Assembly (NCBI GenBank): GCA_000681355.2
Contig: JJNX02000001.1
Location: 1 to 64,000, forward strand
Length of the DNA: 64,000 nucleotides
Reading direction: 5' to 3'
Source: Peptococcaceae bacterium SCADC1_2_3
GTDB taxonomy: Bacteria > Bacillota > Desulfotomaculia > Desulfotomaculales > Nap2-2B
Shown one piece after another: positions 16,260-25,082 of this stretch; the stretch's first letter is position 1, and each line of letters opens with the position of its first letter. Below the pieces are notes generated by a model. It did no database searches, was not told the DNA's origin, and was given only the letters and a program-made list of their open reading frames with translations. The translations under genes and the position numbers were made by a program.

Positions 16260-17109
16260 CATGTACTATGTAGACTATCATATTCACCCGGGTTATTCGG
16301 TGGACGCGGAAGACGTTAGTCTTTTTGCTTACTGTCACCGGGCGCTGCAACTAGGTTTAAAAGAAATTTGCTTTACCCCCCATCTTGAAGTAGATCCCGC
16401 AAGGCGGCATCTGGATTGGTTTGTAAGGGTTGATGGCTGTCGTTATCCTATGGAGCATAGTTACTGGTTAGATAAATATTTTCTTGAACTGGATCAGGTT
16501 AAGCAACAGTTTAAAACCGCCCAATTAAAGATTAAAGCAGGTATAGAAGTTGGCTTTGAAAAAGGATACGAAAAGGAAATTGAAAAAAAACTGGTTAATT
16601 ATCCCTTTGATTTTGTTTTGGGGGCGGTTCACTGTCTGGAACACAAAGCCATATCTTCAGCGAGTGAATGTGAGGAATATTTTGCTTCGCGTAGCTTAAC
16701 CCACGTGATTAAAGAGTATTTTACCACACTTGAATTAGCTGTCAAGACCGGCCTTTTTGATTGTATGGCCCATTTTGACCTTTACCGGCGTTTCGGCGAA
16801 AAATATTTTGGCCCCCAAATTTTAGAGGCCCACCATGGCTTAATAGAGTCTGTCCTGACTGAAATGGCAAAAAAACGAATAGGATTGGAACTTAACACCT
16901 CCGGTATTCGCCGGGGTCTGACGGAATTTCACCCTGGCGGGGATATCCTTTTATTAGCCAGGGAAAACGGAATAAATATTTTTACCATTGGTTCTGACGC
17001 TCACCAGTTAAAAGATTTAGGAGACCACGTGCCCCGGGCAGTAGCTCTTTTATATAAATTAAAACTGCCGGTGCATATTTTTACCGCACGCCATCCGTTT
17101 GAGATTTAA
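16249..17109 (+). CDS. PHP-domain phosphoesterase (histidinol-phosphatase-like)
   Basis: ATG 16249 overlaps the upstream stop by 11 bases and is preceded by AGGA; an ATG at 16261 is an alternative. The 286-residue protein has PHP metal motifs: DYHIHPGYSVDAED near the start, FTPHLEVDP, LGAVHCLEH in the middle, and TIGSDAHQLKDLGD near the end. The HisK-type histidinol phosphatase family has this layout, but no his gene lies nearby, so the true substrate could be another phosphate ester. Coupling with the isochorismatase-like gene suggests a shared small-molecule pathway. Confidence 0.82.
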   Translation: MSCNMYYVDYHIHPGYSVDAEDVSLFAYCHRALQLGLKEICFTPHLEVDPARRHLDWFVRVDGCRYPMEHSYWLDKYFLELDQVKQQFKTAQLKIKAGIEVGFEKGYEKEIEKKLVNYPFDFVLGAVHCLEHKAISSASECEEYFASRSLTHVIKEYFTTLELAVKTGLFDCMAHFDLYRRFGEKYFGPQILEAHHGLIESVLTEMAKKRIGLELNTSGIRRGLTEFHPGGDILLLARENGINIFTIGSDAHQLKDLGDHVPRAVALLYKLKLPVHIFTARHPFEI

Positions 17110-17190
17110 GAAGAAATTTGTTTCTGATTACTTAAAAATTTACCCTAAACAGTTTTTTCGCGCCTGGACAAACCTCCCCGGGTTACATTA

Positions 17191-17280
17191 CAGTAGGGGC
17201 TAGGATGTAGGGGAAACGAAAACGTAGGGGCTAGCTAAATCCTAAATCCTAAATCCTAAATCCTAAATCCTAAATCCTAA
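17191..17280. repeat. Dispersed repeat with a TAAATCC tandem tail, copy 1
   Basis: The segment 17191-17235 (CAGTAGGGGCTAGGATGTAG, then GGGAAACGAAAACG and TAGGGGCTAGC) is followed by six exact copies of TAAATCC at 17236-17277. Its reverse complement recurs at 23152-23212 with only two heptamers. It lies between the PHP gene and dnaD, just upstream of the dnaD ribosome binding site. Confidence 0.9.
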
Positions 17281-17294
17281 GTGGAGGGCAGCAC

Positions 17295-18095
17295 ATGACC
17301 TTAAAGGTTGGAAAAACGGTTAAAAGATACGATAAAGGTAACATTACGGCTGCTTTTGGCGCTGACTTATTTATCCGGGGAGTTACCAGCATCCCAAATT
17401 TACTGCTACGTTATTACCCCATCATTGGTCTTAGTGATGCAGAAATGATGCTTTTAATTCAATTACTTCGTTTACGAACCGAAGAAAAAGAATATTATCC
17501 TTCTCCAGAGGTATTAGCCGAATGCCTAACCCGGGATTACCGTCAAATAGAACATGATTTAGCCAGCCTTTTAGAAAAAGAAATGCTTTCTACCACCCAA
17601 TATTATAATGAAGAACGAAAGGAAGTTTTTCTCGGGTATGATTTTGAACCTTTATATGAAAAAATATCAGAAATATGGGCCTGTACTAAAGTAAAAGAAA
17701 TTGAAAAAATTCGTCAAGTCTCGGATGGTCCTAGCTTGACAGACGAAAGTAAGTTAGTCGTTTTGGTTAAAACCTTTGAAAATGAATTTGGCCGCCCTTT
17801 ATCGCCTATTGAAATAGAACAAATTGAAAAATGGGCCTTGGAAGCAGACCAGGGAATAATTTTAGAGGCTTTGCGACGGGCCGTCTTAATGGGAAAGCAT
17901 AACTTTAAATATATTGACCGCATTCTTTTGCGCTGGCAAAAAAATAATTTACGGAACCTAGAGGCTATTACGGCGTACGACCAGCAATTTTTAACCCAAA
18001 AGGACAAAAAAAACACAACCCCTCCCCGCAATGAGGGTAAAAAGAACACAAACACCAAGAAAAAGGAGTTAATCAAGAATCTTTATTTGAGCTAA
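17295..18095 (+). CDS. DnaD-domain replication protein
   Basis: GGAGGG eight bases upstream sets the ATG at 17295. The 266-residue protein has an N-terminal winged-helix part (about 40-110: LRYYPIIGLSDAEMMLLIQL, then a HTH) and a C-terminal DnaD domain (about 155-215) ending in the conserved YIDRILLRWQKNNL. The tail is Lys/Asn/Thr rich. DnaD proteins help primosome assembly and helicase loading. The DnaC-like ATPase gene follows 92 bases downstream, with a palindromic repeat between, a layout known from Firmicutes replication restart modules. Confidence 0.88.
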   Translation: MTLKVGKTVKRYDKGNITAAFGADLFIRGVTSIPNLLLRYYPIIGLSDAEMMLLIQLLRLRTEEKEYYPSPEVLAECLTRDYRQIEHDLASLLEKEMLSTTQYYNEERKEVFLGYDFEPLYEKISEIWACTKVKEIEKIRQVSDGPSLTDESKLVVLVKTFENEFGRPLSPIEIEQIEKWALEADQGIILEALRRAVLMGKHNFKYIDRILLRWQKNNLRNLEAITAYDQQFLTQKDKKNTTPPRNEGKKNTNTKKKELIKNLYLS

Positions 18096-18127
18096 ATAAA
18101 AAAAGTAAAAAACTTAACCATCAGTAG

Positions 18128-18153
18128 TAGGGGCGTTAAATTTAACGCCCCTA
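18128..18153. repeat. Palindromic repeat (GTAGGGGCGTTAAA family), copy 1
   Basis: A perfect palindrome: TAGGGGCGTTAAA followed by its reverse complement. It lies between dnaD and the dnaC-like gene. Four related copies occur at 29023, 30854, 50498 and 50948. No T-run follows, so it is not a standard terminator. Confidence 0.9.
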
Positions 18154-18187
18154 GCTGAAAAATATTTTCTTAAAAAGGAGTAATTAA

Positions 18188-18919
18188 ATGGCTTTCTGCA
18201 GTAAATGCAACGACCGGGGGGTAATTGTCCAAAATGAGCTGGCGGTAATATGCAGTTGCCGGCAGCAAAGAACATTAGTTAACCGGCTTAAAGAATCGGG
18301 ATTGCCCTTACGAATGCAAGCCTATACTTTTGCTGATTTTAATTTTAAGTATTACTCTCGTAAAAATATTGACCCGGCAAAAGGAACAACCTTTTACGAA
18401 CTGGCTAAAATTACTTTTAAGGCGGCAAAAGATTTTGTGGCCCATTTTAAACAAAACAACTACCTTGACGGATTATTTCTTACCGGTCCGGTAGGGAGCG
18501 GAAAAACTTTTTTAGCCTGTAGTATAGCCAATGCCCTCATAAAAGAAGGATACCAGGTTTTATTTATTGTGGTCCCTGATTTATTGGACCAACTGCGCGC
18601 CACTTACGAACCAGGACGTTTACCCGGTGAGGATACGGAAGCCGACATTTTAGCCAAAGCCCAGAAAACCCCGTTATTAATTTTAGATGACCTCGGCGCC
18701 CACAATTACACCGAATGGACGCGCAATAAGCTTTATTCTATTTTTAACTACCGGCTTAATCACTGTTTACCATTAGTTATCACCAGCAATATAAAATTAG
18801 AAGATTTAGAGGATTATTTAGGTGAACGTACCACCTCACGACTCTATCAAATGTGCCGGCCATACAGGTTACTGATCGAGGTAGATATTAGAATGGTTCA
18901 GCGGGGAGAAAAAATTTAA
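18188..18919 (+). CDS. DnaC/DnaI-like helicase-loader ATPase
   Basis: AAAAAGGAG precedes the ATG. The 243-residue protein starts with a zinc-binding patch (C4SKC7, C22SC24) and has an AAA+ core: Walker A GPVGSGKT at 100-107, Walker B LLILDDLGAH near 160-168, then VITSNIKLEDLEDYLG and an arginine-finger region ERTTSRLYQM. This architecture matches Bacillus DnaI and phage-type DnaC loaders that place the replicative helicase on DNA. It forms a likely unit with the DnaD gene upstream. Confidence 0.88.
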   Translation: MAFCSKCNDRGVIVQNELAVICSCRQQRTLVNRLKESGLPLRMQAYTFADFNFKYYSRKNIDPAKGTTFYELAKITFKAAKDFVAHFKQNNYLDGLFLTGPVGSGKTFLACSIANALIKEGYQVLFIVVPDLLDQLRATYEPGRLPGEDTEADILAKAQKTPLLILDDLGAHNYTEWTRNKLYSIFNYRLNHCLPLVITSNIKLEDLEDYLGERTTSRLYQMCRPYRLLIEVDIRMVQRGEKI

Positions 18920-18956
18920 GTGGACCGTTAATGGCTGACAACTGTCCGCCAAATAG

Positions 18957-20369
18957 CTATAAATATTTTTTTACTACCTTTGTTCCGCTGCAAATAAAAA
19001 GAACGTTTCTTTTATCAACAACTGTTTCTAAATTTACCGGCTTACCCCATATAAGATAAACATAGGGGAGGGTATTTTCTAAATAAAAAACATCCAGCTC
19101 AGACCCTTCAAAATGGTGTTTTAAATACAACTCTCCTTGGTTATTATAATCTCCGTTTTCTAAGGTAAGGTAAGGGTATCCGCCATTGGTTAAATTAACT
19201 ACTATGTTATCCCGTACCATTTCCCAGTTTTTATCTGTAATTCGCCATTCCTGACCCTTTTTTTCGTAAACGTAAAGATCACATTCTTTAATCAATTCTT
19301 TAGTTAAATAATTTCGCAAAAAAGAAATGTCATTTTCCGTTGCCCGCACTTCAAATATTTTTTCCCGGCCTTCTCCTCCAGGGCGGCGGAATTTTTCCTT
19401 TTCTTTATCGGTGGGGTTATTCCACCGCTTTTCAATGTCTTCAAATATTTTTAAACCCAAATAGTAAGGATTTATATGCCAGGGAGAAGATTGGGTTACC
19501 TCGGCATGCATTTTAGCAAAATCTATTACCTCTTTTTCCGCAAGCTCTATTTCGCGTAAAATACGAAGGTGCCAGTAAGTGGCCCATCCTTCATTCATAA
19601 TTTTGGTTTCCAGTTGGGGCCAAAAATACAGCATATCCTGACGAACAATAGAAATAACATCACGTTGCCAGTCCTCAATACCTTTGGCGTGTTCCATTAA
19701 AAAAAGAAGTAAATCCTTTTGTGGTTTAACAGGAAAAGTTTTAGGCTTACTATCTTTATCTTTGTCTTTTGCTTTTAGGTCAAGTTTCCATAAATCATCA
19801 TAAGGAGTTTCTTTTTCTTTTTCCTTTTCCATAACGTTCATAGAGCCAGGTTTCTTTTTTTCAAGGTAATAATAAGGGTCAATATGCTCCTGAATGGAGA
19901 GAACAGCATCTAAAAATTTTTCTACTTTATCCTTACCGTATCGAAATTCGTAAGCGCGTAGCCTCTGGGCAGCGCTGGCCATAGAATCTAAAATATACTC
20001 CGAAGGTGTTTGCTTAAAATGAACATTGTTTTTAAAAAAGTCGCTATGGGCCAGGACATGAGCAATGACTAATTTATTTTGAATTAAAGAATTTCCTTCC
20101 AAAAGAAAGGCGTAACAAGGGTTAGAATTTATTACCATTTCGTATATCCGGCTAAGATTATAATCATACTGAGTTTTCATTTTATGGTATGCCTTGCCAT
20201 AAGTCCAGTGGGTATATCTGGTAGGCATTCCGTAAGCGCCAAAAGTATAAATTATTTCCACCGGACAAATTTCAAAGTGCATGGCGTAAAAGTCCAAACC
20301 AAACTCACTGGCTTTAGCCGTAATATTTTCTACTGCTTTTTCCAGTAAGAACAATTCGTCTGACTTCAA
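18957..20369 (-). CDS. SpoVR family protein
   Basis: This 470-residue protein matches SpoVR in length and sequence: FEICPVEIIYTFGAYGMPTR near the start, HVLAHSDFFKNNVHF, and MNEGWATYWHLRI in the middle. In Bacillus, spoVR mutants have altered spore cortex; the biochemical role is unknown. A low-complexity charged insert (about 180-210, Lys/Asp rich) is unusual. A spore-forming host is implied, but SpoVR relatives also occur in non-sporeformers. The yeaH and prkA neighbours often seen elsewhere are absent. Confidence 0.92.
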   Translation of the reverse strand: MKSDELFLLEKAVENITAKASEFGLDFYAMHFEICPVEIIYTFGAYGMPTRYTHWTYGKAYHKMKTQYDYNLSRIYEMVINSNPCYAFLLEGNSLIQNKLVIAHVLAHSDFFKNNVHFKQTPSEYILDSMASAAQRLRAYEFRYGKDKVEKFLDAVLSIQEHIDPYYYLEKKKPGSMNVMEKEKEKETPYDDLWKLDLKAKDKDKDSKPKTFPVKPQKDLLLFLMEHAKGIEDWQRDVISIVRQDMLYFWPQLETKIMNEGWATYWHLRILREIELAEKEVIDFAKMHAEVTQSSPWHINPYYLGLKIFEDIEKRWNNPTDKEKEKFRRPGGEGREKIFEVRATENDISFLRNYLTKELIKECDLYVYEKKGQEWRITDKNWEMVRDNIVVNLTNGGYPYLTLENGDYNNQGELYLKHHFEGSELDVFYLENTLPYVYLIWGKPVNLETVVDKRNVLFICSGTKVVKKYL

Positions 20370-20571
20370 CTTCTCTCACCTCTATTTAACGGTTTAAAAT
20401 ATCTGCGGTAGGCATATTCTAAAATATTCTAATAATATATATTTATGTATAGGATGAATAAAAGATTTATGGAAATTTAAAACTCGGGCACCGTGAAAAG
20501 GTTTAAGTTTAAATCATGGTGCTCTTTGTTTAAGAGCCAAGAGCTAAAATTTAAAAGGAGGTCAGCATAAA

Positions 20572-21687
20572 ATGCCTAAGGGTAAACTAAAAAAAGTTTT
20601 TCCAGGAGGCAACACGGCTAGGGGATTTTATTCTTTTTATGATTACATCATTGAACCTGATGCAGCCCGGATTTTTGTCATAAAAGGAGGGCCTGGGGTC
20701 GGTAAGTCAACCTTCATGCGCAAAATTGGCGAAGAAATGCTCAGCCGGGGATACGACACAGAATTTCACTTATGTTCCTCCGATAATGCATCTTTAGACG
20801 GCGTGGTATTCCCATCCTTGCGGGTGGCCATAATTGATGGTACGGCCCCCCACATTGTAGACCCCAAAAATCCAGGAGCGGTAGATAAAATCATTCATCT
20901 GGGGGACTATTGGAACGAGCAAGGTTTAAAAGCCCATAAAAAAGAAATTTTAAATTTAAACCAGGAAATAGCCAGATTATTTCGGCGGGCTTATAGTTAT
21001 TTATTTGCGGCAAATCTGTTTTTAGAAGAAGTCAGGTCATATTATAAGGAAACCGGGGCCTTAAGCGTAGGTGGTTTTGACCGGGTAGTGTTGGCCCTGG
21101 TGCATGAAGTATTTACCGGCAAGCCCCGGCAAACTGATTCTCCCAAAATACGCCATCTTTTTGGCACGGCAAATACGCCTGATGGGACAATAAGCTACCT
21201 GGACACCATTGTCAATCATTTAAAGAAACGGTATATTATTAATGGTGATGATGGTACCGGTAAAACAACGTTGGTCAGAAGAATCATGGAAGCTGCCCAA
21301 ATGCGAGGTTTTGACGTAGAGGCTTATCACTGTGCTTTAAATCCGGACCGGATTGAACATTTGGTTATTCCGCGTTTGGATATAGCTGTGGTCAATTCGG
21401 TGGAGCCTCACTACTACAAACCCCAAAATGGCGATACGGTGGTTGATACCATGGCCTGGGTAATAGAACTGGCTAACGAAACTATTGCCACCGAAAGAAA
21501 TATGGCGCGGCAAATGTACCGGCGTTGCATGGAAGAAGCAACTGAATTTCTTAGCCGGGCTAAAAAGACCCATGACGAAATAGAAGCTTATTATGTACTC
21601 AATATGGACTTTACCGCGATTGAAGCCAGGCGCCAACAAGTACTAAGGGAGATACTAAAACTTACGGGCAAAATTGACGAAAAGTAA
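20572..21687 (+). CDS. Double P-loop ATPase (PRK06851-like)
   Basis: AAAAGGAGGTC precedes the ATG. The 371-residue protein contains two separate Walker A motifs, GPGVGKST at 40-47 and GDDGTGKT at 225-232, each followed by similar sequence (RGYDTEFHLCSSDN and RGFDVEAYHCALNPDRIEHL), so it is an internal duplication. Firmicutes genes of this type are annotated only as NTPases. It is divergent from spoVR and 29 bases upstream of a phosphoglycerate mutase, with which it is probably co-transcribed. Confidence 0.82.
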   Translation: MPKGKLKKVFPGGNTARGFYSFYDYIIEPDAARIFVIKGGPGVGKSTFMRKIGEEMLSRGYDTEFHLCSSDNASLDGVVFPSLRVAIIDGTAPHIVDPKNPGAVDKIIHLGDYWNEQGLKAHKKEILNLNQEIARLFRRAYSYLFAANLFLEEVRSYYKETGALSVGGFDRVVLALVHEVFTGKPRQTDSPKIRHLFGTANTPDGTISYLDTIVNHLKKRYIINGDDGTGKTTLVRRIMEAAQMRGFDVEAYHCALNPDRIEHLVIPRLDIAVVNSVEPHYYKPQNGDTVVDTMAWVIELANETIATERNMARQMYRRCMEEATEFLSRAKKTHDEIEAYYVLNMDFTAIEARRQQVLREILKLTGKIDEK

Positions 21688-21716
21688 AATTTTACTTTAA
21701 GAAAGGATGAAGATTA

Positions 21717-22949
21717 ATGCAATCATTGTCAGAACTTCTCCAAGATTTAACCCGGGCCAACAAAACAAAAATACTGTTGGTGGTGTTAGACGGTCTGGGA
21801 GGTATACCCTTACCTGAACTTAACGGTCAAACCGAATTAGAAGCAGCCCGCACCCCTAACCTTGACGGCCTGGCCCGACGTTCATCTTTGGGTTTAACCC
21901 ACCCGGTACTTCCCGGTATTACCCCGGGAAGCAGCGCCGGACACCTGGCTCTTTTTGGCTATGAACCTTTAGAGTGGATAATTGGACGCGGCGTTTTAGA
22001 AGCTTTAGGTATTGGCTTCTCTTTGCAGTCTCAAGATGTAGCTGTGCGGGGTAATTTTGCTACGGTAGCTTACCAAAACGGAAGTCCGGTAATAATTGAC
22101 CGGCGGGCCGGCCGCCCCGCCACAGCGGAAACAGAAAATATTTGTACTTGCTTGCAGCTTGCCATCCGTCAGATTAACGGAGTGGAAATTATTATCCGCC
22201 CGGTAAAAGAACATCGCTTTGCAGTCATTTTCCGGGGAGCAAATTTGGATGCCCGGCTGTCCGATACGGATCCCCAAAAAGAGGGGGTTGCCCCTTTATC
22301 TGTGCGTTCTTTGGCCCAAGCAGCAGAATCTACGGCTGAAATAGCGGCTGAATTTATCCGGCAAGCAGCCACCGTTTTAATAGGAGAAAAAAAAATTAAC
22401 TATCCTTTGCTGCGCGGGTTTTCCCAACTGCCAAACCTGCCCTCTTTTGCCAACCTTTATGGCTTAAAGGCCGCGGCCATTGCTGTGTACCCCATGTATC
22501 GTGGTCTGGCCTCTCTGGTAGGAATGAAGGTATTGGACTGTCCGGGTGAGACAATTGAAGCTGAATTAACTATTTTAAAGAACCACTGGTCTGATTTTGA
22601 TTATTTTTTCCTTCATATTAAAGGCACTGATTCAAAAGGTGAAGATGGCGATTACCAGGGTAAAATGGCGGTGCTGGAGGATTTTGACCGGCAGCTTCCG
22701 CATATTTTATCTCTTAAACCTGATGTTTTGGTAATTACCGGGGATCATTCTACCCCGGCCCGGTTAAAGAACCATAGTTGGCACCCGGTGCCTTTTTTAC
22801 TTCATTCACCTTTTGTTCGCTGTGACCATGACGTCACCGGATTTCACGAGCTTGCCTGCCGCCAGGGAAGCTTGGGGCACTTTAGGGCAGTACATACGAT
22901 GAGCTTAATGTTGGCTCACGCCGGAAGACTAAATAAGTTCAGTGCGTAA
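21717..22949 (+). CDS. apgM: 2,3-bisphosphoglycerate-independent phosphoglycerate mutase, archaeal type
   Basis: This 410-residue protein of the alkaline phosphatase superfamily interconverts 3- and 2-phosphoglycerate. It has a metal/phosphate-binding start (LLVVLDGLGGIPLPEL), GSSAGHLALFGYEP with the nucleophilic Ser, FLHIKGTDSKGEDGD in the middle, and VLVITGDHSTP near the end. The length fits the aPGAM family (about 400) rather than GpmI (about 510). AAAGGATGAAG precedes the ATG. It is probably in one transcript with the ATPase upstream. Confidence 0.9.
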   Translation: MQSLSELLQDLTRANKTKILLVVLDGLGGIPLPELNGQTELEAARTPNLDGLARRSSLGLTHPVLPGITPGSSAGHLALFGYEPLEWIIGRGVLEALGIGFSLQSQDVAVRGNFATVAYQNGSPVIIDRRAGRPATAETENICTCLQLAIRQINGVEIIIRPVKEHRFAVIFRGANLDARLSDTDPQKEGVAPLSVRSLAQAAESTAEIAAEFIRQAATVLIGEKKINYPLLRGFSQLPNLPSFANLYGLKAAAIAVYPMYRGLASLVGMKVLDCPGETIEAELTILKNHWSDFDYFFLHIKGTDSKGEDGDYQGKMAVLEDFDRQLPHILSLKPDVLVITGDHSTPARLKNHSWHPVPFLLHSPFVRCDHDVTGFHELACRQGSLGHFRAVHTMSLMLAHAGRLNKFSA

Positions 22950-23468
22950 AAGTAATCTTAAGAGGGCATTCAACACGGAAAAAAACTTTTTAATTTAAAG
23001 AACCTTGTCTTCTTGTGCCGAGTTTCCCCTTGGGTCAATAGCAGGAAAAGAAAAGTTTTTAGAGAAATAAATAAAATAAAGTAACTACTCAGGTTCAAAG
23101 GGGCAAAGGCACAGAGGCACAAAGTTTTTTTGCCAGACTTGCAGATCTCTTTAGGATTTAGGATTTAGCTAGCCCCTACGTTTTCGTTTCCCCTACATCC
23201 TAATCCCTACTGTTTGGACCTCTATACCTACTTGAATAGTTAAAAAGCTTGATTTTGCTTATCTGGACGAATTAAGGGGAGCCTGAATGACAGATATTGG
23301 TATTGACCTTAAGGCCCTACAAACAGAAACATTTATGCGTATTACCGGCCTAGAGGAAAAATAAAAGCCGAAAAATTCAAGGAAACAGCCCGGAAGACGG
23401 TAAATTATCTGGTTAATACTTATGAGGGTACAAACTAAAAATGGTATTATTGGTCCGTGAGGTAAGTA
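22950..23468. other. Intergenic region with an inverted repeat copy and gene debris
   Basis: At 23152-23212 lies the reverse complement of the 17191-17280 repeat, here with two GGATTTA heptamers. Between about 23287 and 23440 two short open stretches in different frames (MTDIGIDLKALQTETF, then AEKFKETARKTVNYLVN) look like one small gene split by a frameshift and stop; I do not recognise the family. Short imperfect repeats (GGCAAAGGCACAGAGGCAC) lie near 23102. Confidence 0.55.
23152..23212. repeat. Dispersed repeat, inverted copy 2
   Basis: This is the near-exact reverse complement of 17191-17250. It ends with CCCTACTG where the other copy starts CAGTAGGGG, with two base differences near that end. 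It carries two rather than six heptamers. The two copies bracket the 17.2-23.2 kb segment in inverted orientation. Confidence 0.88.
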
Positions 23469-24401
23469 ATGGCAGTAGTAGTAACCGCGGAAAATCTTAC
23501 TAAGGAATATAACGGTTTGCGGGCGGTAGATAATATAAGCTTTCAAGTGCTGGAAAAAGAGTGTTTTGGTTTTTTAGGACCAAACGGAGCCGGTAAAAGC
23601 TCAACAGTGAAAATGATTTATTGTCTGTCCCCGGTTACAGCAGGAAAGCTAATTGTCCTAGGAATGGATGTAAAACAAAAAGCACGCGAAATTAAGCAAA
23701 AAATTGGCGTAGTCCCGCAGGAAAATAACCTGGACCCCGACCTAAAGGTAAGTACAAATTTAATTGTTTACGCCGGTTTTTTTGGCCTTCCAAGGAAAGA
23801 GGCAGTATGGCAGGCCCAATCTTTATTAGAATTTTTTGGCTTAGAAGATAAAGCCAACGAAAGAATAGAGAACTTATCCGGGGGAATGAAACGACGTTTG
23901 GTGATTGCCCGGGCTTTAATGAACAACCCAGACCTGCTTATTTTGGATGAACCAACAACCGGTTTAGACCCCCAGGCACGCCATCTTGTCTGGCAGCGTT
24001 TACGCCGGCTTAAAATGCAGGGAGTAACTTTAATCTTAACCACCCACTATATGGATGAAGCCTACCAGCTTTGCGACCGCCTGGTAATTATGGACCAAGG
24101 AAAAATTATTGAAGAAGGTAAACCTCTTGAATTAATAGCTAAACACATTGGCCGGGAAGTTCTAGAGTTGGGCTGTGCTAAAGATTGCCACCAGGAAGTT
24201 TTAACTTGGGTTAGCTTCCTGATTGGCGGTCACCAGGTGGTTGGAGATAATCTTTTTCTTTACCCCTACGAGGGACAAAAATTATTGGCCGTTATTCAAA
24301 AAATGCCCTTTGAATTCTCTCCTTTACTTTTACGCCCCGCAAATCTGGAAGATGTCTACCTTAAACTAACCGGCCGCGGCTTAACTTTTAGCCCGGGTTA
24401 A
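23469..24401 (+). CDS. ABC transporter ATP-binding protein (NodI/DrrA type), orphan
   Basis: This 310-residue ATPase has Walker A GPNGAGKSS at 37-45, signature LSGGMKRRL, Walker B LLILDEPTTGLDP and H-loop TTHYMDEAYQL. The C-terminal extension beyond residue 230 is the DrrA/NodI-type domain ending in LEDVYLKLTGRGL. Such ATPases drive drug or lipo-oligosaccharide exporters and are usually followed by a six-helix permease gene. Here an IS66 element begins nine bases after the stop codon and no permease is found beyond it, so the partner is either elsewhere or was lost. Confidence 0.9.
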   Translation: MAVVVTAENLTKEYNGLRAVDNISFQVLEKECFGFLGPNGAGKSSTVKMIYCLSPVTAGKLIVLGMDVKQKAREIKQKIGVVPQENNLDPDLKVSTNLIVYAGFFGLPRKEAVWQAQSLLEFFGLEDKANERIENLSGGMKRRLVIARALMNNPDLLILDEPTTGLDPQARHLVWQRLRRLKMQGVTLILTTHYMDEAYQLCDRLVIMDQGKIIEEGKPLELIAKHIGREVLELGCAKDCHQEVLTWVSFLIGGHQVVGDNLFLYPYEGQKLLAVIQKMPFEFSPLLLRPANLEDVYLKLTGRGLTFSPG

Positions 24402-24434
24402 GAAAAATTCGTAAGTATTCACTAAACCAGCATT

Positions 24435-24977
24435 TTATAGTATGGTGATGATCCCGTCTTTATGTTTCAGTTCCCGATACTCTTCGTTAAATCCCCTCCG
24501 TGCACCGCTGCCAAAAGTAACATTGTAGGTATACAACAAGCTGTCATAAATGATCTTCCCTTCAAAAGGAAGAAGTGTCACCCTCGAATATTGAGGCAGA
24601 TCAAATGAAGGAAACACATCCTCAATGGGGCTGGCAAGACCGGCCACACCGTAAAGGGCGCCGTTGCCCATGAAAACAGTATATTTTTTCAGGTGTTTGT
24701 AGATCAAGAATATTCCAGTTATCCTTCTTTTCCAACTCGCTACAAGCGACAGTTCACGTTCGGCAAAGCAAAACGGGTTATCGCTGACTATGCAGTTGAT
24801 GACATCATCGCTTTCCCAGAGCTTATCACGAACCGGTGTGATCGCGATTGGATTGACATCCTCGGCGCCTGACGCTTTTTCAAGCCCGGGTACCACTTGG
24901 TATCTATCATTGGTGTAATCGATCAATTTAAAGAATATGTCATAGAAAAGTGCTACATCATCCTGTGACAGTTTCAT
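24435..24977 (-). CDS. Third gene of the IS66 element, function unknown
   Basis: This 180-residue protein is encoded inside the element, about 105 bases after the DruA-like gene and 24 bases from the left terminus. GGAGA lies about ten bases before the ATG. It has an N-terminal acidic helical part (DDVALFYDIFFKLIDYTNDR) and a beta-rich C-terminal part (SRVTLLPFEGKIIYDSLL). I do not recognise a domain; it has no transposase signature, no HTH and no TnpB features. It could be a passenger gene or an accessory transposition factor. Confidence 0.6.
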   Translation of the reverse strand: MKLSQDDVALFYDIFFKLIDYTNDRYQVVPGLEKASGAEDVNPIAITPVRDKLWESDDVINCIVSDNPFCFAERELSLVASWKRRITGIFLIYKHLKKYTVFMGNGALYGVAGLASPIEDVFPSFDLPQYSRVTLLPFEGKIIYDSLLYTYNVTFGSGARRGFNEEYRELKHKDGIITIL

Positions 24978-25082
24978 CGTCTAAGCATCTCCAATCCAGG
25001 AAATTTCAAGTGAATTGCCGCCTCGATCACTATAACAAAAAAAGGCGTCCCCTGGAAATAGGTGCCGGCAAAAGAGGCAAGA

